64,000 bases of DNA, taken from positions 149,335 to 213,334 of the forward strand of contig JAJSPD010000074.1 in assembly GCA_021307315.1 (NCBI GenBank), given 5' to 3'. The notes below the pieces were generated by a model, which worked only from the letters and a program-made list of their open reading frames with translations, made no database searches and was not told the DNA's origin. Positions 21,756-32,085 of the stretch are shown piece by piece; position 1 is the stretch's first letter, and each line of letters begins with the position of its first letter. This DNA is from Bisporella sp. PMI_857 (taxonomy: Eukaryota; Ascomycota; Leotiomycetes; Helotiales; Helotiaceae). Both the position numbers and the translations under genes were made by a program.

Positions 21756-24383
21756 ATGGCCCCAAATCAAGGAGCGCCAGACATGGAAAGCCTTGCTACG
21801 CCAACGGTGCATCGCCAGTCGGCAATCCCATGGCGAGAGTACGAACACCGTGCCTGCGTAGATGTCATTACGGAGATTAGGAAAGAGAAAAATCGCGAAA
21901 ATGACGCTAAGGAGGTTCAACTACAAAACCAAGATCTTTGGGATAGAGTCAGTCATGATTTGCGCGCGCGTGGAATTTTTCGAACCCCATTTGCCTGCAG
22001 AAACTATTGGACTACAATCGGTCAAATCAAAAGCAGATTTGATGATCATCTCAATCTAGAACGAGACTTGTTGAGTGCCAGCTCTTCAAAGACCAAGCGT
22101 TCCGCCCGAAGAAAGGCTATCAAGGAGCACGACTCTACAGTCAGCACGGCCTGTTCTAGTTCGGAGGCTCTATCAAGCGTGGGTAGCACTTCAAGAGAAA
22201 CTAGAGAGGCGGATGCAACTTATAGATGGAAGAGCACCGCTGAACAAGAGGAGATGAGTGATGGATCTATTGGGGGGACAATCATCCATGACGGTGACGC
22301 GAATGACACTCTAGAGAAGATTGATGGGATGGAGGAGGACCAGGACGTTATCAGAAAGCCAAAAACTGCTCAGGGCAATGGACCAGCAATGACTAGCACA
22401 CTTCTCACAGCTAAGCAATATATGGCCAATTCCAGATCCACAAGCGGATCACCACCTTCCCAAAAAACGACATATTCTTCATCTTTGAATATCGTAGAGG
22501 AGCTCAAGCAGAGTCCGGCCAAGTCGATGGATTACAAGCGGCCAGCTTCTTTGGAGCAAAGTGATGCTACTCTTGGTGCTTCTGCGCCAATATCACCAAG
22601 ACAAGCGAAATATCCCCAAAGTTTGGATGGTGTCTCATCCATGACAGTCAGAGAGGGGCTCAAACATAATCCGATCAGGGTAATGTCTAGCGCTCAGGCA
22701 GCGTTATCAGAAAAAACCTCTGCTTATCTGGGTGCTTCTATGCCAGCAAAGGCTATGTCCGAGAACACTCTAGCCAAAGTCATCGGCATTGAATCTGAGG
22801 ATGAGGAAAAGGATAAGCTGGTCCCAGAGATCCTGGCAAAAACAGACTCATGTTATTCCAAGACGACAAGTGATTCGCCGGCTGTCACCCTCCAACATAC
22901 AGTCAACACAGGTGCAAGCCAAAACATGGCGGTTGAACTTGAGGAGGACATTGCCACATCAAGATTGCCCGCAGCCGAGTCTCTTGACCTAAAGGCGCGA
23001 AAGCGGAAACTTACTAGAGTTCAGTACTATCCAAAGAAAAAGACTGCTCCTCCGGGCACTCGACGAAAGGCAGTCAGATTTGAGGAGGATGCAGCCGCTA
23101 GTAGAGATGTGCAAGCTGATGCCAATGTAAGTGTCACGCGGACACACGATTTGCGAAGATCGACTAGAGGAGTGCTCAAGCCTCAAAACAAGGATGAAAT
23201 TATAGAGGAAATCTCGCTTCGGCAATCAACAAGACTCAGAGCGCTTACCCAGGTCAAATACTTCGAGTCTGACCCCGAAGAGGAAGCGATCAATGGCGAG
23301 GCAGAGGATGACTGTGCTCGAAATGTCAAGAGACCGACGACCATGGGAAAGAAAGAGGATCCTTTCAAGGAGCGTAAATACGAGTACCCAAAATTTTGGT
23401 TTCACCGTCGGGATGGTCATGGTGATAGGGAGCTAAGAATTCTACAAGATGCTGAGTATGGTCAAAAGCACCCTAATAAAAACGGGGCCAATTGGTGGAT
23501 GCTGGCTTTTGCAAAGGATCCAGCGAGGGCTTGTAAGATATTCAATGATCAACTCCAGCTTCCTCCAGAGCAGAAGGACTGGAGTTACAACTGGGATGAG
23601 ATCGCCAATAGTTGGGACCAGACTAGATTTAAGGAGAGAGTCACACTACATTTTGACGTCAACCATCTGGGAGAACCACTTCGCGCTTGGGCAAATCTCT
23701 GGCAGGAGGATGAGAAAGAACCCACAAGAGTCAAACTTGGCTTGGTAAATAAGTACTTTGTTTATTCCTTGAGATATGGTGTACATTCTTTGCCCCCACC
23801 ACTTCCTTCAAAATGGCCCGTTATCCAAACAGGAAAGAAGAGCGGAGGCCCCATACTCAAGCTGACTGGAATCGATGGCAATACTCTCGATAATCTATAT
23901 CGTTGGAAAAAGATTGACGACATAATCGTCACAGTCCCGCAAGGTGAGGAGTGTCCCGAAGAGGTTGCCAGTCGCTGGTTCAACGTTGAGTATCTTGCCG
24001 AGCTCGATAACAAGCGACGCCGACGCAAGGTTTTCTGCCGTTGCGTGGCGACTGTTAGACCGGATTCGCCTTGGGAGAGAATGGTGAAATGCAAGCGTTG
24101 TGGCACTCGGCAGCATTTGGAGTGTTACGGCTACGATCCTGATGGGCCCCCACCCAAGCGGTACCGTTGCGAGTGGTGCAAGAAGGATGCAGAAATTGAA
24201 GCTACAGTCGACACTATCATCTCCAAGTTGAGAAGCTGCAGCAATGAACAGCTCCAGGCGATCAAGAGGGGCAAGGAGGTTGGTTTTAATCCCTCGCCAG
24301 AGGCGATCCTCAACTCTGCTGTTGATCTTCCACCAATATCGATCCACTGGCAAAAGAGTGGCTGCCACTTATCACTGCTTTGA
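21756..24383 (+). CDS. PHD-finger protein with N-terminal SANT/trihelix-like region
   Basis: Single uninterrupted frame of 875 codons, rare among its intron-bearing neighbours. Residues about 24-100 (WREYEHRACVDVI..., DLWDRVSHDLR, RTPFACRNYWTTI) resemble a Myb/SANT-like or trihelix DNA-binding domain. Residues about 100-500 are low-complexity, basic and acidic, with repeated FEEDAA/LEEDIA-type patches and KKR-rich stretches, so nuclear location is likely. A conserved-looking block begins YEYPKFWFHRRDGHGD and runs through WWMLAFAKDPARACKIF. Near the C-terminus (about 758-805) is a zinc finger with VFCRC, MVKCKRCGTRQHLECYG and YRCEWCKK, i.e. a C4-H-C3 PHD pattern. PHD fingers usually bind histone H3 tails. 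Function unknown. It sits alone within relics, yet the frame is intact over 2.6 kb, arguing for selection. Confidence 0.8.
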   Translation: MAPNQGAPDMESLATPTVHRQSAIPWREYEHRACVDVITEIRKEKNRENDAKEVQLQNQDLWDRVSHDLRARGIFRTPFACRNYWTTIGQIKSRFDDHLNLERDLLSASSSKTKRSARRKAIKEHDSTVSTACSSSEALSSVGSTSRETREADATYRWKSTAEQEEMSDGSIGGTIIHDGDANDTLEKIDGMEEDQDVIRKPKTAQGNGPAMTSTLLTAKQYMANSRSTSGSPPSQKTTYSSSLNIVEELKQSPAKSMDYKRPASLEQSDATLGASAPISPRQAKYPQSLDGVSSMTVREGLKHNPIRVMSSAQAALSEKTSAYLGASMPAKAMSENTLAKVIGIESEDEEKDKLVPEILAKTDSCYSKTTSDSPAVTLQHTVNTGASQNMAVELEEDIATSRLPAAESLDLKARKRKLTRVQYYPKKKTAPPGTRRKAVRFEEDAAASRDVQADANVSVTRTHDLRRSTRGVLKPQNKDEIIEEISLRQSTRLRALTQVKYFESDPEEEAINGEAEDDCARNVKRPTTMGKKEDPFKERKYEYPKFWFHRRDGHGDRELRILQDAEYGQKHPNKNGANWWMLAFAKDPARACKIFNDQLQLPPEQKDWSYNWDEIANSWDQTRFKERVTLHFDVNHLGEPLRAWANLWQEDEKEPTRVKLGLVNKYFVYSLRYGVHSLPPPLPSKWPVIQTGKKSGGPILKLTGIDGNTLDNLYRWKKIDDIIVTVPQGEECPEEVASRWFNVEYLAELDNKRRRRKVFCRCVATVRPDSPWERMVKCKRCGTRQHLECYGYDPDGPPPKRYRCEWCKKDAEIEATVDTIISKLRSCSNEQLQAIKRGKEVGFNPSPEAILNSAVDLPPISIHWQKSGCHLSLL

Positions 24384-24559
24384 GGAGGAGATATTTGTAC
24401 TAGTGACCTTTGAACACAACTGCACCTTTGGCGGCCACAATTGCCGGCTCATGTTGTCATTGTTTCTATCAATACAGCACCTTTGTAATTAGTAAATTAG
24501 ACCTGAAATCCCTCTCAGTTAAGCTATCTCTCATTAATAGACACAGAGTCTTGAAGTTT

Positions 24560-26380
24560 CACTGCACTTGACTAGTAACATATTTACGTATCTATAATAT
24601 AGTGATTAGCACAGTGACAGAATTGCCAGTGTTAAAGGAGCCGCCGAATTTGTCTAGTGGCCTGTTGGGAAGCCTTGTACGGCCTCTTTTGATTTATAAA
24701 TCCATGCGCCTACGATTTGTCCTAGTGCACCAACAGAGGCATTTAGTGCTATTGCTAGGCCGACCGCACCTGTTCAATGGACGTTGCTAGTTAGCCACCA
24801 AACTAAAGGCGCAACACAGGAGAAAGTCCCACAAGCCGCAGCAATAAGGCATTCAAGTCGAACCTGGAGGAGTCAACGCTCGTTCATCTTGAATAGACCG
24901 TATTGAAACGTGATGAGTAGCGTGGCGAAACACTGGGCAGGAAGGAAAATTTACTAGAGGGGGGTTTGGAAATAATTTATGTTGTATGGGGTTGGTGAAA
25001 GTAGTGCTGATGACAGCATATCTGATGGCACCAAGTGCTGCTGTGCCTGCCACAGCTCCACGAGCATTATAGTGGTCCGTGATGTATGAAACCACAAGCG
25101 TACAGATATCTGGAGACACTGGTGAGCTTTTGGTTTTATCCTCACACCGAGTAGAGACTTACAAGCAGTGGCGTAAGGCAGAACTGTCATTAGCTGAGCG
25201 TCGAGATTCTTGAACTTGAGGCCAGCTGGGATGCTTGGAGAAAACAACAAAAAGGGAAGGGAATGGAGGTGAGGCCATAAAGAAGATCTGTATTTGGTGA
25301 GATAAAATATTTTTCCGCATTAGGGTCACCAATGCTCACCAGATAATAAAGATACAACCTCTAATCAGTCAAGGTCTCTAATGCGTACCCGCTTCGAACA
25401 TTCCAAGAAGAAATCTTAGCGCAGTAATACCAGCAAAGTTAGAGACAAGGCGTAAACACATAGCTATCGCATCGCAGGAGCACTTAAGGAATGCAATTCA
25501 TGTGCTAGGAGATGTCCTTTTCAAGAAATCGTTTGATGGTACTTCAAAGACGCCATAGGCAACTAAGAGCGAAATCGCACAAGGGCTATGAAATGTTTGA
25601 GGATCTGTTTATGGGCACCCAATTCCAAATATTCAAAGTCATCAGCAAAATCATTGGAAGTTTATGGTTGTTAGCCTTAGAATTTAGGCCTACCATCGAG
25701 GATCCCACCAAGTAGGCTCAACTTAGTGCTGGTCACGTTTTTCTGTGCCTTAGACAAGAGCATGCTTTTATTACAAGGGCATCGATTTCGCAAGATTTGA
25801 GTTCTTTACATGGTAGCAATGCCCAAAATCGGATCTTAAGGGCTTTCAAATCGCCTAGTGAAGCTTCCCCCCGATTGATAGCATCCTCGAAATCTCTTGA
25901 CAATGGGACTGTCTGTTGAAACCACGGAAGGTGTGGACTTTAGTACGGGCTGGTTCCATAACCGCACAATAGTCTCCTGCGTAGCCATAAGTGTAACTCT
26001 TTATGCAAAGTCTGTTATATTTCAGTGAGTTGTACTAAGTAATATATGCCCCAAGGAAACCAACACGTATCTCTAGAAAATATCTAATTCAACCGAAGAT
26101 ACTCACATACATTGGTATGTGCTTATTTTTGTCTCTGTTAGAAGATCGTGTCCAACATTTTTGTTCAGAGTTCTAGCATTGCCTGCAATAGCTAATAAAG
26201 CTCATTAGCCACTTCCGCAAGACTGCTTACCAATATTGGAGGAGCCTAAGTAACAAAGTAGATATATGCCCGCACATAGAGGCATGATGCGCTTACCTTG
26301 CCTCCATAGAAGGGCTTTGTTGGCTTTGATCTCTGTAGAATCGCCATCATCGCTATTGCTGGCATTCTAAGTGCCACTGT
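24560..26380 (-). pseudogene. decayed MFS transporter (allantoate/anion-cation symporter type)
   Basis: On the minus strand the N-terminal part (26370-26100) reads ALLWRQGKRIMPLCAGIYLL, CYLGSSNIG, an intron, then NARTLNKNVGHDLLTE and TKISTYQ, as in DAL5-like transporters. About 550 bp with no transporter similarity follow. From about 25560 it resumes: YGVFEVPSNDFLKRT, a TGA at 25498-25500 where Trp is expected, FAGITALRFLLGMFEAG, then IPAGLKFKNLDAQLMTVLPYA and YITDHYNARGAVAG. Finally AVGLAIALNASVGALGQIVG and AWIYKS lead to GFPTGH, with a TAG at 24654-24656 where Trp is expected. The stops are G-to-A transitions. Original substrate class (small carboxylates, allantoate or vitamins) is only a family-level guess. 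Confidence 0.8.
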
Positions 26381-27526
26381 TAATCTTTGTTAATACTACT
26401 GGCAAAACGCAGCTAAAATACCTTTTCGATTGAATCAACATGGGGCCGTCTTGCTATCCGTTGTCAGGGTATCCACCGAAACTTTTTAGTATGCTGATCA
26501 TTGGAGAATAAATGTTCTTTATCAAGGGTTGTAAATCTCTGAGATAGCCTGTTTTTTGTTCAAGCAGGATGGCTATTGTATTGAATGGAACAATTATGTA
26601 CGATGCCACGAAGGGCTATATATCCTACCTCTCGCCATATAGGCATAAAGAGGGTATATGTGGAGTGACATTCCATGCCGACGTGGGATATGTGGTTAGG
26701 TACATGTTAGGGGTGAGAAGCCATCTCAGTACCACAGCTAGCACCTAATTTCATAGGCTTACAGCGTATAATTCAAAATTAATAAATGAAGTAAACATCC
26801 AAGTATCAATCTCGTGGTCATTTTGGAACCGCTTAGCTTTGTGCTAGGATATTGTGGCAAGGTATATCTAGCGTGTAAACTACTGGCAACGGTGGCTGCC
26901 TACTGACTTCGCATCCCCGCTGGGGTCCTTATAGGAGATAAGCAAAGTGAGCTTGAAATGTCTGGATAGAAGCTTAGTTGGAAACTCTTTGTAGATAAAT
27001 TCTAGAGGGCATCATTCTTCGCCACTCTTGACCACAGTTTAATAAGCTTGTGGCTTAGAAGTCTGCCAGGATACCTTATTAAACGTTGAATCGCCACTTA
27101 TTAAAGTAGTACTAGTGGCCTAGATACCTTACTTAGTTAAATTCGATTAATATCACCTTTCTGCTTACTAAGGGCGAATTTACTTTGCCCGTGAAGCTGC
27201 GCAAAGACAAAAGTGTAGATTTGCAAATATGAACTTAAAGCCATTATAAAAACTACTGTTCTTCTCAAATTGGGTTAGTATGTGGTTTAGTATTTAATAA
27301 AAAAAATCAAAATTGATTCTTAGACATAGCATACAAATATCATGAACTTCAAGATTCAAAGGCAACAAATTATTTATAATTCTAATATTTACTACAAAGG
27401 ACAATTTATGGGAACGGAAAAACTTGATAGTTAAAAATGATTAATGTTCCAGTAAGAAACTACAACGTAATTTTAATAATGAAACTACTTAACTTATCAA
27501 AACTCTTATGACCTTCCTATCTAATG
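26381..27526. other. AT-rich interval between relics
   Basis: No gene recognised; notably AT-rich from about 27100 onwards, where it abuts the truncated reductase. Confidence 0.45.
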
Positions 27527-27895
27527 CTAGAATATCTGCAGCGTGCAGCTCTCTAAGTTTGGTGCGACCGTTATCAAAGCATCGATGAAGTTGCCGAATA
27601 GTGCCTTGTTGGCTTTGTTCAATTCCGTGAAATCGTCTTTGTGAATATAAAATGAGAAATATGCGTGCGTAACAGAGCTGCATACTGAGCGCATCTTCTC
27701 AGCTACAGTGTTAGGGGCAACTGAAAAGTCTAATGCGATGAAACCGATGCGATAGTCATGTACAGTTGTCTTGAAAGGAGACCGTAAGGTAGTGATGATA
27801 TGGCTCCATTCTTTGGCAGTAGCATTTTTGACGAGGTATTCAAGAATTGCCAAGATAATTCCGTTCTTACCAGCGATTAAGACAACTTTGCTCAT
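27527..27895 (-). pseudogene. truncated PRISE-type NAD(P) reductase
   Basis: The 122-codon frame starts MSKVVLIAGKNGIILAILEYLVKN and continues SPFKTTVHDYRIGFIALDFS, SSVTHAYFSFYIHKDDFTELNKAN and LFGNFIDALITVAPNLE. This is the Rossmann N-terminal third of the PRISE family (progesterone 5-beta-reductase/iridoid-synthase-like SDRs). It stops at LQIF*, exactly where family members continue into LQTGG and two-thirds more protein (about 390 residues in all). The sequence beyond is AT-rich and unrelated. The glycine motif has eroded to GKNGIIL. So it is probably a non-functional 5' fragment. Confidence 0.75.
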
Positions 27896-28904
27896 TTTGA
27901 AAGAGGTATAAAATGATCAATTGATGATTTGACTCAAATTTACTAATTAATTTGAGCGACGCAGGTGTATAAAGGCCTCTGATTTGAACTGTTCATTCGA
28001 TAGCCAGTTCAGTTGCGTTAAGAAACTTTCCCGGATTCTCAATACAGAGTGCCTCCTCCACATTGATCGCCAAAGTCAAAACATCCCTGATCTGCCAAGT
28101 TTTGGAGCTCCAATTCATTACCTTCAACTTGTATAACACACAATCTTAAACTCCAAACATCAACTCCGTCACGCTCTACAAGGTTATATCGATTAGTCCT
28201 CACTTCGACTAAATTGCCATTTCATTGTCACCAAAACAGACAGTTCCTTTTCGGATCAAGGCTGAAGGCCAAGCAGACAGATGCAATAACAGCCTTTCTA
28301 TTCCAGTCACTGAGTAGGCTGATCTTTTACTTCTTAGTTGCGCTTCCTTTTTTAGTTTTACAGAATTTGGCCATATCATGATGGTGGACTTGAAAGAAGG
28401 CGACAATGGCACTAGGATAGCTATGGCTGTTAGAACTCATTGGAAATTCGAGGATCTGTTGGCTTGGTTTTACTCGTGATACCTGTCTGTAGAGTTGTAT
28501 TTCGATTGCGACCAGAACACTCACCTTACCGTCAAACATCTCCTCTTCACCAATTGAGGTTGAAATTGTCTCTGTGCTGCCTAATGGTCTATTGACTTTG
28601 CACGTCTTCTCCACCACGTTGAAGCCTACACCAAATCTGCGACCATCTATAACCCCAGGAATTGGGGCCTTAAATTAGGATAGTACAAATATAAGGGTCA
28701 TGCCATCCCCAAAATGTCAAATTGAAGATTATCAACCTAAATCACGTGCCTTTTTAATGCCCCTCCATCACCGCGTCGCCAAAACAAACAACAAACATTA
28801 TGGCCAATCTGACGAACCACAATTCCTAGGATTGGAACACCAATTCATAACCAAATAACTCAAATAGCCCTAATAGTACACGACGCTCTTGGTAGACACA
28901 TAAA
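27896..28904. other. intergenic upstream of SPC19
   Basis: Minus frame 28327-28617 is open for 96 codons (preceded by about 15 more in frame) and contains SAIVAFFQVHHHDMAKF; it looks protein-like but belongs to no family I recognise. A CACGTG box at about 28743 lies in the presumed SPC19 promoter. Confidence 0.4.
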
Positions 28905-29465
28905 ATGACGTCCTCCATATCATCAAATACACAGTCCCAATCCCTAGCCTCCCTCACCGCATCCGTCTCCTCACTGCGCTCCTCACTCTCCCTTCTCGAC
29001 TCCTCCATCTCCATCCTCGGCTCCGGAATATCCGACTTCCCACGCCTCCGCAAAGTCCTCACCTCAACACGGCATTTCGAGCTCACGCCTTCGTCCAGCC
29101 TGACCGAAGCGCAACAGAGCCTGGCCAACGAGTTAGAACCCGCGATCACGGTGCTGCTGAATAAGGCGGAGATGTATGTCGCGAAGATGGAACGGAGGAG
29201 GGAGGCGTTGGTGGCGAGGAGCGAGCTGCTGGAGGGGAGGTTGGAAGGCGGCGGCGAGTTGAGGAGGAAGAGGAGCGTGGAGAGGATCGTGAAGGGGGAG
29301 GGGAGGCTGAAGGGCGGTGCCGGGAATGAGGAAATGGCTTCTAGGTTGAAGGCGCTCACGGCAAAGAAGGAGAGACTTGGGTATGCGGTTGAGAGGTTGG
29401 GCTTGCAGAGTCAGCAGAGGCAGAGGCAGTTACGGATGAGTGTCGCGGCTACGCCTGCTACTTGA
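28905..29465 (+). CDS. SPC19: DASH complex subunit Spc19
   Basis: Intronless, 186 residues. Spc19 is a subunit of the DASH/Dam1 ring that couples kinetochores to spindle microtubules. The N-terminal half matches the family closely: SLASLTASVSSLRSSLSLLDSSISIL, DFPRLRKVLTSTRHFEL, then LTEAQQSLANELEPAI. A predicted coiled coil follows (KAEMYVAKMERRREALVARSELLEGRLEG), and the C-terminal KKERLGYAVERLGLQSQQRQRQLRMSV is typical. A Gly/Arg/Lys-rich insert (GGGELRRKRSVERIVKGEG) separates the two helical parts. It is convergent with the siroheme gene, 285 bp apart. Confidence 0.9.
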   Translation: MTSSISSNTQSQSLASLTASVSSLRSSLSLLDSSISILGSGISDFPRLRKVLTSTRHFELTPSSSLTEAQQSLANELEPAITVLLNKAEMYVAKMERRREALVARSELLEGRLEGGGELRRKRSVERIVKGEGRLKGGAGNEEMASRLKALTAKKERLGYAVERLGLQSQQRQRQLRMSVAATPAT

Positions 29466-29750
29466 CGGAAGGGAGAGAGCGGCGTTTTGATACGAGACTT
29501 GAAGGAGGTGAAGTTTTCGATACCCATGGTTGAGATGAGCCACATGGCTGAGCCGGTATACCGACGATGCGAATATTTGGGGTGATGAAGACGACATTCG
29601 GATGTGAGAGATCAATGGTGTGATGTACAATGACAGCACGGAGCAGGGCATGGAAGGAGAGAATGGAATTGGAAGTCATGCTATTCTATACCCAATATAC
29701 CGCGCTATGCAATACGAATACATCAAGAGTCTATCATCATTATCACAGTA

Positions 29751-31540
29751 TTACACCCTCAAATCCTTGCCCCAACTATCACCCCTCGCCACGCCATCTG
29801 GCCTAGTATTCTCCAGCACCAGTTCCTCCACACCACTCCCCATCCAGTCCTCAAAGCCTTTGAATCCCTCCTCGACAACCCATTTTCGTCCTTTATCTCC
29901 CTTATATAGGGCTTCACATGCTTTCCCAAGCACCAGAAGCCCGGGTGGCCGACTGCCCTCCACTTCGATCGCGGCTACGACCCACTCAAGCGTTGTCCTT
30001 AGAACCCTTTGGTCAGGGCAGCTAGCTCTTTCAAGCACCGCGCATGGGGTATCTTTCGGCCACAGTCTCCTCGACTCATCCAAATTTCCATCCATGTCAA
30101 CAACCCTTGCATCCTCTGAGTCATGCCTCGTCAAATCTGCCACCAGTCCAGAAATTCGATGCAAAGCCATGAGGAACACCACCGTCTGCGTCTCAACATA
30201 CTGAGGCGGCACACTTGGCTTGCCCTTTCGCCCTGTACCGGTACAGATCAAGACCTGGTCACTAACGCCACGCTGAGTAGGGGGGATACCCGCGAAGAGA
30301 GGTGCGCTTAGGGCGCTTGTGATTCCTGGTAGCACTGTTATAGCATCTCCAAAGCCTTCTTTACGGAAGAATTCGTATTCTTCGCCGCCTCTGCCATAGA
30401 TATATGGGTCGCCTTGTTTGAGACGCAAGACTGTTTGTCCTTTATTTAGCCCTGCTAGGCCGAGTGAAAGCAGCTCTTCTTGTGCACGGTCTGCGTTTCC
30501 GGGGAATTTTCGCGCAATGTGTACGGGTGTACGTCTGGGAATCAGGTCGAGAACTGCGGATGGTACGAGCTTATCTGCTAATATCACATCCGCTGCCAGA
30601 ATCGCCTTATGTGTGGCTCGAGTGAGAAGATCAGGGTGCCCAGGTCCGCTCCCTGCCAGAATGATTCGCCCCTTCTTCTCGCCTCTTGAATCTAATTTTG
30701 CGGTTTCTAGGGGCGAGCAATTTGATGAGTTTGCAGCATAAGCTTTCAAAACGCTATCCACATCTGCGTCAGTTATATTTGCCAATCGCCGTAATGGCCA
30801 GTATTCGCATATTTGCGATAGCCATCGCATACGTCTGTTCTTGGCAGCATCTAGATCTGCTTCTGTGACCAAGCGGTTGAAGGTGGAGGATTGGTCAATG
30901 TCCTCGTCATCGATGTCGCCCGCGAATGCGAGATTGGAAAGATGGTCTTCTGTTTGTATGCGCCTCCGAACCGTCCCTAATCTATCGCAAGCAGCACCAA
31001 GTTGTGGAGGCAATGATGAAGCAATCTCACGACGAATGCGCGAGGAAAGCTTGCAACCCTTTCCATTCGTTGTGACACCAATTTGCAGTGGCCCATCGGT
31101 ATGTGTGCTGAGGAGCGAGAAGGTACAGAATTGCGGCGCATCCGACACATTGACCGGTATTCGATTGCGTTTGCATATGGAAGAAATGTGTGCGCCTACA
31201 TTCGTGAGTCATACTTCTAGCTGTTGTGAATCTTCTTACTCAATGGATCTCGAGACCCCAAGGTGACAAAAACGGCATCGACGACACCATTGACATCTTC
31301 TCTTCCTAGCCGCAGCAAATCGTCGTCCTCAAACAATTTCTTCTGCCATTCAACCTCTCCGGCCTCTATTCTCTTCTGCAGAGTGTAATGCAGCTCTGCA
31401 CTCGCCACCGCGATAAGGATTGGCTTTGCGCCGACTTCGAGGGACTTCGCACATCGTGCTGCAGCCAGTGGATTTGACCCCACGATCAAGTGCACATGGG
31501 ACGTTGAGTCAATGGCTGTGAGAAGACTTGTCGGCGCCAT
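29751..31540 (-). CDS. siroheme synthase: fused dehydrogenase/ferrochelatase-like and uroporphyrinogen-III methyltransferase
   Basis: Makes siroheme for sulfite and nitrite reductases. Exons complement(29751..31195, 31240..31540), 1746 nt, 581 residues. The N-terminal Met8-like part starts MAPTSLLTAIDSTSHVHLIVG and contains an NAD-binding fold (IVGSNPLAAARCAKSLE), AVFVTLGSRDPLS, RIPVNVSDAP and GVTTNGKGCKLSSRIRREI. The C-terminal Met1/CobA-like methyltransferase begins about residue 277 with ILAGSGPGHPDLLT and contains ADVILADKLV, VLRLKQGDPYIYGRGGEE, VLPGITSALSAP and PTQRGVSDQ. In baker's yeast these activities sit on two proteins (Met8, Met1); filamentous ascomycetes commonly carry the fusion. 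The donor at 31239 (GTAAGA) is required: a later donor would keep an in-frame TAG. Confidence 0.92.
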
Positions 31541-32085
31541 TTCTCCAGACTTTGTCTGGTGTTCAGGCTCCTTATCCTAAACCCCCCAGTCTATATCAGG
31601 AAGATTTGGACGGGGCGGATTATTATAGTATTTTTACTGTGTTATATCGAACATTCAAGAACTGAGAATGTCACAACATGCTGAGATATATGAAATCAAG
31701 CCATCATGGCCAGCAGGCTATGTTATTTGTGTTATCTTCCTCCTCCTCCCAATTCCATGGAGATACTTTTCACGCTTTTTTGTCCGATCAGCGGCCCGGC
31801 CATTATCTTCAGACAGGGGATTGCGTCTTATCGGGCCAATAAAACACATTCAATTAGAGGTCCCTCATCTCAGCCTTGCCCCGCGGAAAATGACAGGAGC
31901 TACCCCTGCCAACACTCCCACCACGCGAGGCTACCACTTTCTGCCAATACTGTTGTGACCATCACATCACCATTCAATCCCCAACTTGCAAGCATTTGGG
32001 ATCCATTATCTCCAATAAATTAGAGGCGTCGGTTGTTTTGGTAAGAAATACTGTTCTTCCATAATTCATTACCCCCTTGACGGTC
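31541..32085. other. divergent promoter region, siroheme gene / 2EXR gene
   Basis: Plus frame 31668-31958 begins with a hydrophobic stretch (YVICVIFLLLPIPW) but has no further support; taken as non-coding. Confidence 0.45.

Noticed and set aside
28327..28617. 96-codon minus-strand frame near SPC19
   Set aside because: Frame extends slightly upstream without a good start and has no recognisable domain.
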